In this document: positions 8,112 to 16,218 of the stretch, piece after piece | Numbering within the stretch: the first letter of the stretch is position 1 | Layout of the letters: every line of letters starts with the position of its first letter | Source of the DNA: Streptomyces mobaraensis NBRC 13819 = DSM 40847 | Lineage (GTDB): Bacteria; Actinomycetota; Actinomycetes; Streptomycetales; Streptomycetaceae | Length of the DNA: 64,000 bases | Direction: 5' to 3' | NCBI RefSeq assembly: GCF_017916255.1 | Contig: NZ_CP072827.1 | Coordinates: 3,931,501 to 3,995,500 of the forward strand | The notes under the pieces: model-generated | The model's database searches: none | Seen by the model: only the letters and a program-made list of their open reading frames with translations | What the model was told of the DNA's origin: nothing | Program-made: the position numbers and the translations under genes

Positions 8112-8140
8112 AGGGGTGCCGACCTCAGGGCGGCACCCCT
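8112..8140. terminator. hairpin between attR and the FnIII-protein gene
   Basis: AGGGGTGCCG (8112-8121) pairs perfectly with CGGCACCCCT (8131-8140) around a 9-nt loop. It was probably the original tRNA-Ser terminator and now lies just after the stop of the leftward gene at 8150, so it may serve that gene as well. Confidence 0.6.
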
Positions 8141-8149
8141 GGTGCATTT

Positions 8150-9856
8150 CTAGCGCTTTTCCACGCTTGCCAGGTTGCTGCGGCCGGATTCCACGCCGTC
8201 CTTGGAGACGGCGACCACGTAGTAGGTCAGGCGGTCGCGGCCGGTGTTCGTGTCCAGGAATTCCAGTCGCCCGTCACCCGGGTTCCGGAGGGTGCCGGCG
8301 AGCGTGAAGGCGGGGCCTCCGTGCTCCTTCCGGACGTAGACGCGGAAGGACGGGGCGTTGTCGAGGGAGCGCCAGTACAGCTTCACGCCCTGGGGGGTGT
8401 CGTAGGCCTCCAGGGCGAACGGGGGCTGGGGCGCTCCCCGGAATTCGGGGGTGAAGCGGACGGTCTGCGCGGAGCGCTTTCCTTCCCGCTCGTTGACGGC
8501 CACCGCGCTGAGGGCGTACTCGTACGTGGTGCCGTCGACCGTGGGGTCGTCGGTGTACGAGAGCACGCTGCTGCCGCTCTTTCCGATGGCCTTCCAGTCG
8601 TGCTGGGCATCCCGGCGCCAAATGCGGTAGGCGATCACGTGGTCCTCGTAGGGGCTCTTGTCCCAGGAGAGTTTGGCGCGCCGGCCGTCGATGCCCGTCA
8701 CCTTGAGACCGGTGGGAATTCCCGGCTCGCCGGGGCGGCGGATCTCAGGGGTGAAGGAGACGGGCGCGGAGCGTTCCGACCGCGTCTTCTCCGCGACCGC
8801 CACGACGGCGTACTCGTACGCGGTGCCGTCGTCCTTGGGGGTGTCGATGGCCGAGGTTCCGGCGGTCGTGGCGGTGAGTTCCCAGTCGTGGCCGGCGGCG
8901 CGGCGCCAGACCTGGTACTCGCGCACGTCCGGCTCGGTGTTCTTCGCCCAGGAGAGTTCGGCCTGCTTGCCGTTGGCCGAGACCACCTTGAGCCCGGCGG
9001 GGGCGGACGGTGCGGCGGGGGCGGGCGGGGTGGGCTTGGGCGTGGTGACGCGCACCTCGGCGGAGCGGGCGGAGACGTTGCCGGCCTTGTCGACGGCGGT
9101 GACGGCGTAGGCGTAGCCGCTGCCGTCCTTCGCCGGGCGGTCGGTGAGGGACGTGCGCGTCACCGGCTTCGCCCCGCTGACGGTCTGCCACGGCCCGGGC
9201 TTGCCGGTGGCCGGGAGGGCGCGGCGGTGGACCTGGTAGCCGGCCAGGTCGAGTTCGCTGTTCCCGGCCCAGGTCACGGTCGCTTTGCCGGACGCGGTGT
9301 CGTAGGCGGCCCGCGTTCCGGCCGGGGCCAGCGGCTTGACCTTGTCGTCGGGTTTGCCGGTGACCGGCGCATAGGTGAATTTCACGGCGGCCGGGCCCGT
9401 GACATTCGCGTACTCGACGCGGAGAGTGTGTTTCCCCTGGGGGACGGTGATCCGGACGGACTTCTTCCGAATTCCCTTCGCGCTCTTCCAGAGGTCGATC
9501 GCGCGGGTTTTGTCCACGTAGACGCGGACGCCGCCCTGGATTTCCGTGGCGAGGGTGAAGGGGCCTCCGGAGCCGAAGTCACGGGTGGTCGTCCAGCGCA
9601 CGCCGAAGTTGTCGCGCGGCAGGCCCGCCGGGGCGCCGTTGCCGTAGTTCTCGGCTATCGCGTGGTCGCAGCCGGTCTTCTTCGGCTTGCCCGCGAACGT
9701 GGTGCCGGCGAAGAACTCGGCCTTCCAGACGCCGGGAGCGCAACCGGAAACGGGTGCCGCGGAAGCGGGACCGGTCGGCACCGTCAATCCCAGTGCCGCG
9801 GAGGCGATGACGAGCGTGGTCGCCGATGCGCGACGTACGGCGTTTCTTCCGTGCAT
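8150..9856 (-). CDS. secreted PA14/fibronectin type III repeat protein
   Basis: The start at 9856 has AAGGA 12 nt upstream and gives a normal signal peptide (charged start, hydrophobic core, cleavage near ASAAPV at about residue 34). Residues 40-160 resemble a PA14 domain (WKAEFFAG ... GGVRVYVDKT). Three to four FnIII domains follow, each with the repeated YEYAV/YAYAV...A strand pattern. The protein ends without a membrane anchor or sorting signal, so it is likely released. The family is carbohydrate- or wall-binding; no catalytic domain is visible. Confidence 0.9.
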   Translation of the reverse strand: MHGRNAVRRASATTLVIASAALGLTVPTGPASAAPVSGCAPGVWKAEFFAGTTFAGKPKKTGCDHAIAENYGNGAPAGLPRDNFGVRWTTTRDFGSGGPFTLATEIQGGVRVYVDKTRAIDLWKSAKGIRKKSVRITVPQGKHTLRVEYANVTGPAAVKFTYAPVTGKPDDKVKPLAPAGTRAAYDTASGKATVTWAGNSELDLAGYQVHRRALPATGKPGPWQTVSGAKPVTRTSLTDRPAKDGSGYAYAVTAVDKAGNVSARSAEVRVTTPKPTPPAPAAPSAPAGLKVVSANGKQAELSWAKNTEPDVREYQVWRRAAGHDWELTATTAGTSAIDTPKDDGTAYEYAVVAVAEKTRSERSAPVSFTPEIRRPGEPGIPTGLKVTGIDGRRAKLSWDKSPYEDHVIAYRIWRRDAQHDWKAIGKSGSSVLSYTDDPTVDGTTYEYALSAVAVNEREGKRSAQTVRFTPEFRGAPQPPFALEAYDTPQGVKLYWRSLDNAPSFRVYVRKEHGGPAFTLAGTLRNPGDGRLEFLDTNTGRDRLTYYVVAVSKDGVESGRSNLASVEKR

Positions 9857-9985
9857 GCTAAATGGGTCCTTGCTGTGAAACGGATGGCGCAAGGATGTGG
9901 GGGGAACGCCGTCGTGATAGTGCCATGCGACCGGTGGTCTTGCGAGCGGAGGCCGCCGCTCCGGGTGAAGCGGCGGCCCGGGACG

Positions 9986-10867
9986 TCAGAAGAGGTCGCG
10001 GTACTGGTTGAAGCCCGTGCCGATCTTCGTCTTGGCCTTGAAGGGCGCGGCGGCCTTGCCGGTGCCCTTGTAGAGCCACAGGTCGCCCTTGGGGTCGCGG
10101 GCGAGGAGGTCGCTGTGGCCGTCGGCGTCGACGTCGCCCGTGGTCACCAGCTTGTCGAAGCGGTTCCAGCCGCCGCCGACGCGCGTGCGGGCGGCGAACG
10201 GCTTCCGCGCGTCGCCCGTGCCCTTGTAGAGCCAGAGGACGCCCTGCTTGTCGCGGGCGACGATGTCGGCCTTGTTGTCGCCGCTCAGGTCGCCGAGGCC
10301 GGTGATCCGCGTGTACTGGCCCCAGCCGGGGCCGATCCGCACGCCGGGGGCGAGGGTGCCGTCCGCCTTGGTCGGGAAGCGCCAGAGGACGCCCTGCTTG
10401 TCGCGCGCCACCAGGTCGGGGTGGGCGGCGTGGGCCAGCGTGCCCGGCGAGAAGACGTTGTCGTACCGGCCCCAGCCGCCGGCCACCCGCTTCAGCTTCC
10501 CGTTCCGCCAGAGGTTGAGCGTTCCGTCGTCCATGACGTGGTACGCGCCGTCCTGACTGCCCGTCAGGTCCGGATCCACCGACACGCCGTACTTGAGGTG
10601 GGGCCAGACGTAGGCGCCCGAGCGGGCGTCGAAGCCGCCCTTGCCGTCGGGCAGGTAGGCGTACATCTGGCCCGACGGCAGGATCCCGGACAGGAAGAAG
10701 AACGGCGCGACGGGCGTCGGCCGGTGCCGCGCGGCCTTGGTGCCGCCCTGGCCGCTCTGCCCGGCCGCCGCGGCGGTGCCGGCGGCGCCGCCGATCAGGG
10801 TGGACGCGAGCGCCGCCGAGGCGGCGAGACGCGACAGGGTGCGCGCCTGCCGGGAGGAGTGGGTCAC
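9986..10867 (-). CDS. secreted FG-GAP/VCBS-repeat protein
   Basis: A 293-aa exported protein with a signal peptide (LSRLAASAALASTLIGGAAGTAAAAG). It contains repeated blocks of about 50 residues (DLSGDNKADIVARDKQGVLWLYKGTG, then DVDADGHSDLLARDPKGDLWLYKGTG). These are FG-GAP-like beta-propeller blades with Ca-binding DxDxDG loops (DVDADGHSD). It follows the FnIII gene on the same strand but 130 bp apart. Such proteins are surface or secreted scaffolds, sometimes attached to enzymes; no enzyme domain is present here. Confidence 0.88.
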   Translation of the reverse strand: MTHSSRQARTLSRLAASAALASTLIGGAAGTAAAAGQSGQGGTKAARHRPTPVAPFFFLSGILPSGQMYAYLPDGKGGFDARSGAYVWPHLKYGVSVDPDLTGSQDGAYHVMDDGTLNLWRNGKLKRVAGGWGRYDNVFSPGTLAHAAHPDLVARDKQGVLWRFPTKADGTLAPGVRIGPGWGQYTRITGLGDLSGDNKADIVARDKQGVLWLYKGTGDARKPFAARTRVGGGWNRFDKLVTTGDVDADGHSDLLARDPKGDLWLYKGTGKAAAPFKAKTKIGTGFNQYRDLF

Positions 10868-10897
10868 GTGGGACTCCAGGGGTCGTACGGAACGGAG

Positions 10898-10930
10898 TGC
10901 GGGCGCCTCTGAGGTGCTGAGGCGCCCGCA
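10898..10930. promoter_or_regulatory. perfect 12-bp hairpin in the leader of the FG-GAP gene
   Basis: TGCGGGCGCCTC (10898-10909) pairs with GAGGCGCCCGCA (10919-10930) around a 9-nt loop, about 30 bp before the start of the leftward gene at 10867. It may be a leader structure or a terminator facing incoming transcription. Confidence 0.4.
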
Positions 10931-11127
10931 TCATTCTCCGGTTCTTCGCACTGGTGGCCCAACGCATTTCGGGGAACGCCGAAGGGCCCCTCGCGACCGG
11001 CGCCGTGTGCTCCGGATCACCTTCCGCCGCCGGTCACGTTCGTTTCCCCGGATCCGTCAGTGCGGTGTCAGCGAAGAACACGGCGGCGGTTCGGCCGCGG
11101 TGGCAGTGGATCGAGGAGGAGATGGCG

Positions 11128-11631
11128 ATGGCGAAGCGGTCGATCACGGCGGAGGTGCCGGCGGTCTCGCGGATGTCCGACCCGGTGGAGCTCGTGCCCG
11201 AGATGGCGGAGGTGTCGGCGGCGCTGTTCAAGGCCGTGGGGAACCGGACGGTGCCGCGGCGGACGATCGGACTGGTGCACCTGCGGGCCGGTCAGATCGT
11301 CGGCAACACGTACCTGACCATGCTGCACACCGACCTGCTGCGCAAGGCCGACGAGACCGAGGAGCGGATCACGGCGGTGTCCTCGTGGCAGGACGCGCCC
11401 TGCTTCACCGCGGCGGAGCGGGCCGCGCTGGCCCTGGTCGAGGCGGTGTTCCAGCCGTCGGCGTGGGGCGAGCGGGTGTCCGACGAGCTGTACGCGCAGG
11501 TGGCCGAGCACTATGACGACAAGGCGCTGGCCACCCTGACGATCGCGATCGGCCAGGTCGGGTTCTTCGTCCCGCTGGCCCTCGTCGCCAAGCCGGTGCC
11601 CGGACGGACGTTCTCCGAGCCATGGAAGTAG
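11128..11631 (+). CDS. AhpD/carboxymuconolactone decarboxylase-like protein lacking both redox cysteines
   Basis: GAGGAGG at 11113-11119 sets the ATG at 11128 (8-nt spacing) and gives 167 aa. The helical core LVHLRAGQIVGNTYLTMLHTDLLRKAD aligns with the AhpD-type motif where CxxC-x-x-H is expected. Here the two Cys positions are Asn60 and Leu63, while His67 remains. The usual peroxidase relay is therefore impossible, and a structural or other role is likely. It is preceded by a 260-bp non-coding stretch and stands alone. Confidence 0.82.
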   Translation: MAKRSITAEVPAVSRMSDPVELVPEMAEVSAALFKAVGNRTVPRRTIGLVHLRAGQIVGNTYLTMLHTDLLRKADETEERITAVSSWQDAPCFTAAERAALALVEAVFQPSAWGERVSDELYAQVAEHYDDKALATLTIAIGQVGFFVPLALVAKPVPGRTFSEPWK

Positions 11632-11691
11632 GGGCAGTAGGGGCAGTAGGGGCAGTAGGGGAAGAAGGGGAAGTAAGGGCAGCAGGGGCGG
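11627..11691. repeat. 9-bp tandem repeat (AGTAGGGGC-like)
   Basis: Four clean and about three degenerate copies of a 9-bp unit begin at the stop codon of the AhpD-like gene. No coding role is evident on either strand. Confidence 0.75.
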
Positions 11692-11747
11692 TGCGGTGGT
11701 GACGCCGTTCGCCGGGCGGCGGGGTGCCGCCCGGCGGACGGTGGCGT

Positions 11748-12419
11748 TCAGGAGGCGGCCCGGCGCCGGACCGGGGTGAGCAGCGTCAGGTGTGTCCCCG
11801 GGCGTCCGGCGCGGCGTCCGGCCACGGTGGGGTACGTGCCGACGGCACCGGCCGGCCGCCAGTGGTCGCCCAGGCGCTTGGCCGTGTACATGGCCTCGTC
11901 GGCGGCGCGCAGCAGCTCGGACAGGGCGGCACCCGGGCGGTGCGCGGTGTGACAGAGGCCGATGGAGGCGCGAGGGGAGAGTGTGACGGTTCCCGCGTCG
12001 AGGGGCGCGGAGAGCCGGGCGGACAGGCCGTACGTCAGCTCCTCGTCCAGGTCGGCGTCGGGGGCGAGGCGGACGACCGCGGTGAACTCGTCGCCGCCCA
12101 GCCGCGCGGCGAAGCCGCCGCGCGAGGCGCACCAGGCCGCGAGCCGGCGGCCTACCGCGGCGAGGACCTGGTCGCCCACCGCGTGCCCGTGGGTGTCGTT
12201 GATCTGTTTGAACCCGTTGAGGTCGAGCAGCAGCACCGCGGCCTGCGGGTGGCGCACCGCGCGCGGGGCTCGGGCCGTGAACTCCTCCCGGCGCATCAGC
12301 CCGGTGAGCGGGTCCGTGCGGGCGGTACGGAGGCGGCGGGCGAGGACGAGGGCGTGGGCGGCCCAGCCGAGGGTGGGGGCGGCGATGGGCAGGACCTGGC
12401 ATATGAGGTTCGTCATCAT
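11748..12419 (-). CDS. GGDEF-domain diguanylate cyclase-like protein
   Basis: The ATG pair at 12419/12416 follows AGGAAGG and gives 223 aa. An N-terminal hydrophobic segment (residues 5-30, LICQVLPIAAPTLGWAAHALVLA) is followed by a complete GGDEF domain with intact RLGGDEF at 106-112 and the substrate motif DLNGFKQINDTHGH. Intact GGDEF suggests active c-di-GMP synthesis. The allosteric I-site RxxD upstream of GGDEF is not conserved (S-R-G-G), so product inhibition is probably absent. No sensor domain or EAL domain is attached. In Streptomyces c-di-GMP controls development through BldD. Confidence 0.9.
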   Translation of the reverse strand: MMTNLICQVLPIAAPTLGWAAHALVLARRLRTARTDPLTGLMRREEFTARAPRAVRHPQAAVLLLDLNGFKQINDTHGHAVGDQVLAAVGRRLAAWCASRGGFAARLGGDEFTAVVRLAPDADLDEELTYGLSARLSAPLDAGTVTLSPRASIGLCHTAHRPGAALSELLRAADEAMYTAKRLGDHWRPAGAVGTYPTVAGRRAGRPGTHLTLLTPVRRRAAS

Positions 12420-13152
12420 CGGTTGCCTTCCTGTGCGATCGCTGGTGCTTGGGGGCGTTCCTGGCTTGTCGGCCGGCGGGGGCGCCGGGGTGCGCGGGGT
12501 GCGGGGTCGCGGAACTGCGAGGTCTCCGGGCTGCGAAGTTGCCTTGCGGGGTGCTGCGTTGCGTGCGCGGCCGGTGTGCTGACGTGCCGACGTGCTGGTG
12601 TGCCGACGTGCTGGTGAGCTGACGTGCGGGTGCGCTGACGTGCCGGTGTGCTGCCGGACTGGACGAGCCGCTGTGTCGCCGGACCGGACGAGCTCGTGCG
12701 CTGCCGAACCAGTGCGCCGGAGTGCCGGTCCGTCCCGGGTGCGCTCGCGGCCGTGCGCCCGTGCGGTGTGGCGCCTCACCGCCCGGACTCCCTCTTGGTG
12801 CGCGGGAGTTCGGGCGAGGCGGGCGCGGTGCACATCCCTTGCCCCGTTCCGCGCCGGAGGAGCGGTGGGTGGCGGGAGCGGGGGGCGTGGGGTCGGATCG
12901 GTGGTGAAACGGTTCGCTAGGTGGGGATTTCGGGAGTTCGGTGGGGTGAGGGAACGGTGTGTGACCGGATGCGTGGGCCTGTGGAGGTGGTGAAGGTTTA
13001 TCCATGCAACGTCATGCTTGCGAGGGAATGGGGAGTCGCAGGGGGTTCGGTGGGGATTCGGTGGGCAAATCTGCAGTCGCGACGTCGTTGATCCGCAGGG
13101 CGGCCGGCCAACCGCCTTGCACCGCAGCGCAGTTCCCCTATGGAGGCATGAC
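12420..13152. other. 733-bp region without genes; degenerate GACGTGC repeats
   Basis: No convincing gene. From about 12577 to 12655 there are six to seven imperfect copies of a 12-14 bp unit around GACGTGCTGGTG/GACGTGCCG. Further right lies the promoter region of the exported protein at 13153, with no recognisable operator. Confidence 0.6.
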
Positions 13153-13476
13153 ATGGCAAGCACCCGCACAGCAGCCCGTATCCTCGCCGCCGTAGCCGCC
13201 CTCCCGATGGCGGCGCTCCTCTTCGCCGGTTCGGCGCAGGCCGACGACGGTCCCCGTGGACAGCTCGCCAACCGGGGTTCCAACGCGGCGATCGCCGGCG
13301 TCGTCGGCAGTGGTGTCGGCGGCAGCAACCATGGGAACTCCACGACCAGCCAGCAGGTCGCGACGGGCGCGGGAGCCACGAACCAGGAGAACACGGCGAA
13401 CGTCACCGGCTCAGGCCATACCGCGATCCAGCAGGAGAACGTCCGGGTCGTCTTCGCCCATATCCACGACGACTGA
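13153..13476 (+). CDS. small exported protein, 107 aa, Asn/Gln/Thr-rich
   Basis: The ATG at 13153 follows TGGAGG with good spacing. A signal peptide (TRTAARILAAVAALPMAALLFAGSAQA) is cleaved near residue 31. The mature part is rich in Gly, Asn, Thr and Gln (GNSTTSQQVATGAGATNQENTANV), with spacing reminiscent of curlin-type repeats, but no cysteines or chaplin domain. I do not recognise a named family. It may be a surface-associated protein. Confidence 0.78.
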   Translation: MASTRTAARILAAVAALPMAALLFAGSAQADDGPRGQLANRGSNAAIAGVVGSGVGGSNHGNSTTSQQVATGAGATNQENTANVTGSGHTAIQQENVRVVFAHIHDD

Positions 13477-14123
13477 GGGGCCGATCCGCGCCGTCGCCGA
13501 GAACCGCCCGGGGTGACCGGGGAGGCGGCCGAGGTGACCGGGCCGGACGGGGCCGCCAGGGCGGTCGCGGCGGACGGGCGGAGAGGCAGTTCGGTGAGGG
13601 AAGGTGCTGAAGGGGCCTGAGGCCCCGGAGGCGCCGGGGGTTGAAGAGGCGCCGGGGACGCCGACATGGGCCGGGCACGGCGGTCGGCGATGTCCGGCGG
13701 CCGGGCGGTGAGGTGGACCGGCGGCCGGATGGCGGCGCGGGCCCGTAGGAAGGGAGCGGCATCGGGCAGCAACAGACAAGCCAAGAACAGGAACAGGGCC
13801 GGGTACAGGACCGGGCACAGGGTCAGGGTCAGGAAAAAGGTCGAACGGCCGCGCGAGGGCGCCCCCATGCCCGTCGCGCGGCCGCTCGCCCACAGCGGCG
13901 GCGGAGTGGCGCCGGAGCGGTGGCGGAGTGGCGTCGGGGCACCGGTGGAGCGGCGTCGGAGTGCCGGTGGGATGGTGCCGGATCGGCGAAGGGGCCTACC
14001 GAAACGACCGGTTCGTCACCCTGGAGCCGGAGTTCCCACGTCCGGGCTGCCTTTCGGGCCAGACGGATGAATCGAGGGCGTGTCAGCGAAGGCCCATGGG
14101 ATCCTGGACCTTGACTTCGCCGT
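13477..14123. other. 647-bp region without a supported gene
   Basis: Reading frames on both strands have biased but incoherent composition, and none has a start with a ribosome site. Short GACCGGGC/CAGGGTCAGG repeats occur around 13800-13830. Confidence 0.5.
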
Positions 14124-14960
14124 ATGGACGCACGAAGAAGGATCATCGGATATCTCGTCGCCCTGATGGCGGGCGTGGCCCAGCTCCCGGCCGGCTACGC
14201 GCCCGCCACGGCGGCCGACGCGAACGCGCCGATGGCCAAGGCCCGCGCCGTGTTCCGGGGCCGGGCGTTCGACACCTGCCAGGCCCCCTCGCTGGTCACC
14301 CTGCGGGCGTGGAAGACCTCCCCGTACCGGGGCGTCGGCGTCTACTTCGCCGGTGACGGGCGGGCCTGCCCCCGCCAGCGGTGGCTCAGCCACGCGTGGC
14401 TCACCGGCGCCCGCGACCTGGGCTGGCGCGTGCTTCCGCTGTACGTCGGCTCGCAGTCGCCCTGCGTCCGCTCGGAGACCAAGCGGGCCATCCCCATCGG
14501 CGACGAGCCGGAGGACCAGGGGGCCGAGGAGGCCGTCGAGGCGGTGGAGAAGGCGCGGCAGCTCGGCATCCTGCCGGGCAGCCCGATCTACCTCGACATG
14601 GAGGCGTACAACGACAAGGACGAGGACTGCGCCGCGGTCACGCTGGCGTTCGTCCGGTCGTGGAGCAGTACGGTCGCCCGGCACGGCTACGTCTCCGGCT
14701 TCTACAGCAGCGCGGAGTCCGGCATCCGGCACATGGAGCGGGCCCGGCGCGCCGGCGTCAAGTCGCTGCCGTCGGTGATGTGGTTCGCGCGCTGGCGCGT
14801 CGCCGCTTCGACGGCCAACGAACGTACCCTCTCCAAGAGCGCCTGGCAGCCCCACCGGCGCATCCACCAGTACGCGGGAGAGGTCTCGGAGACCCACGGG
14901 GGCCGGAAGCTGACCATCGACCGTGACCTCGTCGACGCTCCGGTGGCCGTCATCGGGTGA
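14124..14960 (+). CDS. exported DUF1906 (glycoside-hydrolase-like, Rv2525c-type) protein
   Basis: The 278-aa product has an N-terminal export signal (MDARRRIIGYLVALMAGVAQLPAGYAPATAA). A TIM-barrel-like domain follows, beginning at GRAFDTCQAPSLVTLRAWK and containing YLDMEAYN, the acidic motif typical of DUF1906. Related proteins are secreted wall-associated glycosidase-like factors; M. tuberculosis Rv2525c is a Tat substrate. Six cysteines in the mature region could form disulfides. It is monocistronic. Confidence 0.87.
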   Translation: MDARRRIIGYLVALMAGVAQLPAGYAPATAADANAPMAKARAVFRGRAFDTCQAPSLVTLRAWKTSPYRGVGVYFAGDGRACPRQRWLSHAWLTGARDLGWRVLPLYVGSQSPCVRSETKRAIPIGDEPEDQGAEEAVEAVEKARQLGILPGSPIYLDMEAYNDKDEDCAAVTLAFVRSWSSTVARHGYVSGFYSSAESGIRHMERARRAGVKSLPSVMWFARWRVAASTANERTLSKSAWQPHRRIHQYAGEVSETHGGRKLTIDRDLVDAPVAVIG

Positions 14961-15442
14961 CGCCGGGGGTGGGAGCCGGACCGATACCGACGTGGGGGGT
15001 GGGGACCGGAACGATACCGGCGCGGGGGCTTGGCGACCGGCGTGGGGACATGGTGTCCGGCGTGGGGGCTTGGTGCCGGACCAATGCCGGCGGTGAGTGC
15101 CTGGGAGCCGGACCGGCGGTACGGATACCGGGGCCCTGGGAGCCGGACCGGTCCGGACACCGGGGCTCAGAGGCCGGACCGGTACCGCTGTCGTGGCCCG
15201 GGCGCCCCACCGATACCGGCGCCGGGCGAACCGGCGGGGCGGGACCGGGCCCGAGGCTGACCGAGCCGGGGGCGGGACCGGACCCGACGCCGGTCGGCGC
15301 GGAGAGGCCGGACCGATACCGACGTCGCGGCGCCTACCCCTCCAGGAGGTGGGGGCAGCCTCACCCGTACGACCTGAGAGGGAGCGGTCTTCGGCACCTA
15401 CGGCCGATCCGCCGGGTACAGGGGCGCTCCTAGCGTTGAGGC
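14961..15442. repeat. degenerate repeat region with GGAGCCGGACCGATACCG-like units
   Basis: About nine imperfect copies of a core GCCGGACCG(G/A)TACCG(A/G)CG occur irregularly between 14972 and 15325. They fill the space between the DUF1906 gene and the ECF sigma gene. No coding frame is supported. Confidence 0.6.
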
Positions 15443-15973
15443 ATGACCACGACCGTGTGCCCCAGTGCGTCCACTGCCGTGTACCCGTCGTTCTCGTCGT
15501 ACGTACGGGCACGCGGTCCGGTGCTCCAGCGCACCGCCCGCTCGCTGACCGCGAACCCCTGCGACGCGGAGGACCTGCTGCAGACCGCGCTGACCAAGAC
15601 CTACCTGGCCTGGGAGCGGATAGAGGACCACCGGGCGCTCGACGGTTACGTCCGGCGCGCGCTGGTGAACACGCGCACCTCGCAGTGGCGCAAGCGGAAG
15701 GTCGACGAGTACCCCTGCGAGGAGCTCCCCGAGCGCGAGGCGCCGCCCACCGCGGACCCGGCGGAGGCGCAGGCGCTGCGCGACGCGATGTGGCGCGCGG
15801 TGCACCGGCTCCCCGACCGGCAGCGGGCCATGGTCGTCCTCAGGTACTACGAGGACCTCACCGAGGCGCAGACCGCCGAGCTGCTCGGCGTCTCGATCGG
15901 CACGGTCAAGAGCGCCGTCTCGCGCGCCCTGGGGAAACTGCGGGAGGACCCGGAGCTGGCCCGGGCGGCGTGA
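15443..15973 (+). CDS. ECF RNA polymerase sigma factor, SigE family
   Basis: A 176-aa protein with a sigma region 2 at about 20-85 (DAEDLLQTALTKTYLAWERI) and a region 4 helix-turn-helix at about 110-165 (LPDRQRAMVVLRYYEDLTEAQTAELLGVSIGTVKSAVSRAL). No anti-sigma factor gene is adjacent, and no C-terminal extension or redox motif is present. SigE-family ECFs in Streptomyces are numerous, so the regulon cannot be named. Confidence 0.9.
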   Translation: MTTTVCPSASTAVYPSFSSYVRARGPVLQRTARSLTANPCDAEDLLQTALTKTYLAWERIEDHRALDGYVRRALVNTRTSQWRKRKVDEYPCEELPEREAPPTADPAEAQALRDAMWRAVHRLPDRQRAMVVLRYYEDLTEAQTAELLGVSIGTVKSAVSRALGKLREDPELARAA

Positions 15974-16029
15974 CGGGCCGCGGCGGTACGCGCTCCGCGT
16001 CCGTGGCGCGCGCCACCGCCGCCCTGGAA

Positions 16030-16074
16030 GACGAAGCAGCGGGGGACGAAGCAGCAGGGGACGAAGCAGAAGAC
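16030..16074. repeat. 15-bp tandem repeat, three copies
   Basis: GACGAAGCAGCAGGG-like units start at 16030, 16045 and 16060 in the gap between the sigma gene and the acyl-CoA ligase gene. Confidence 0.7.
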
Positions 16075-16218
16075 CAAAGCGGAAGATCAAGCCCCGCCGA
16101 GGTAGTGACGTACCACCGGAAACGCCACCAGAATCACCCGGGAACGACCTGACGACCTTCGCGTGGCGGCCCAACCGGCCGCCACAGGTGCGAAACAGGC
16201 GAAATGGGGAGGCCCCTG

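Noticed and set aside
8321..10912. A long plus-strand frame across 8.3-10.9 kb
   Set aside because: It spans two genuine secreted-protein genes on the minus strand, each with a signal peptide and domain repeats, and has no coherent protein features itself.
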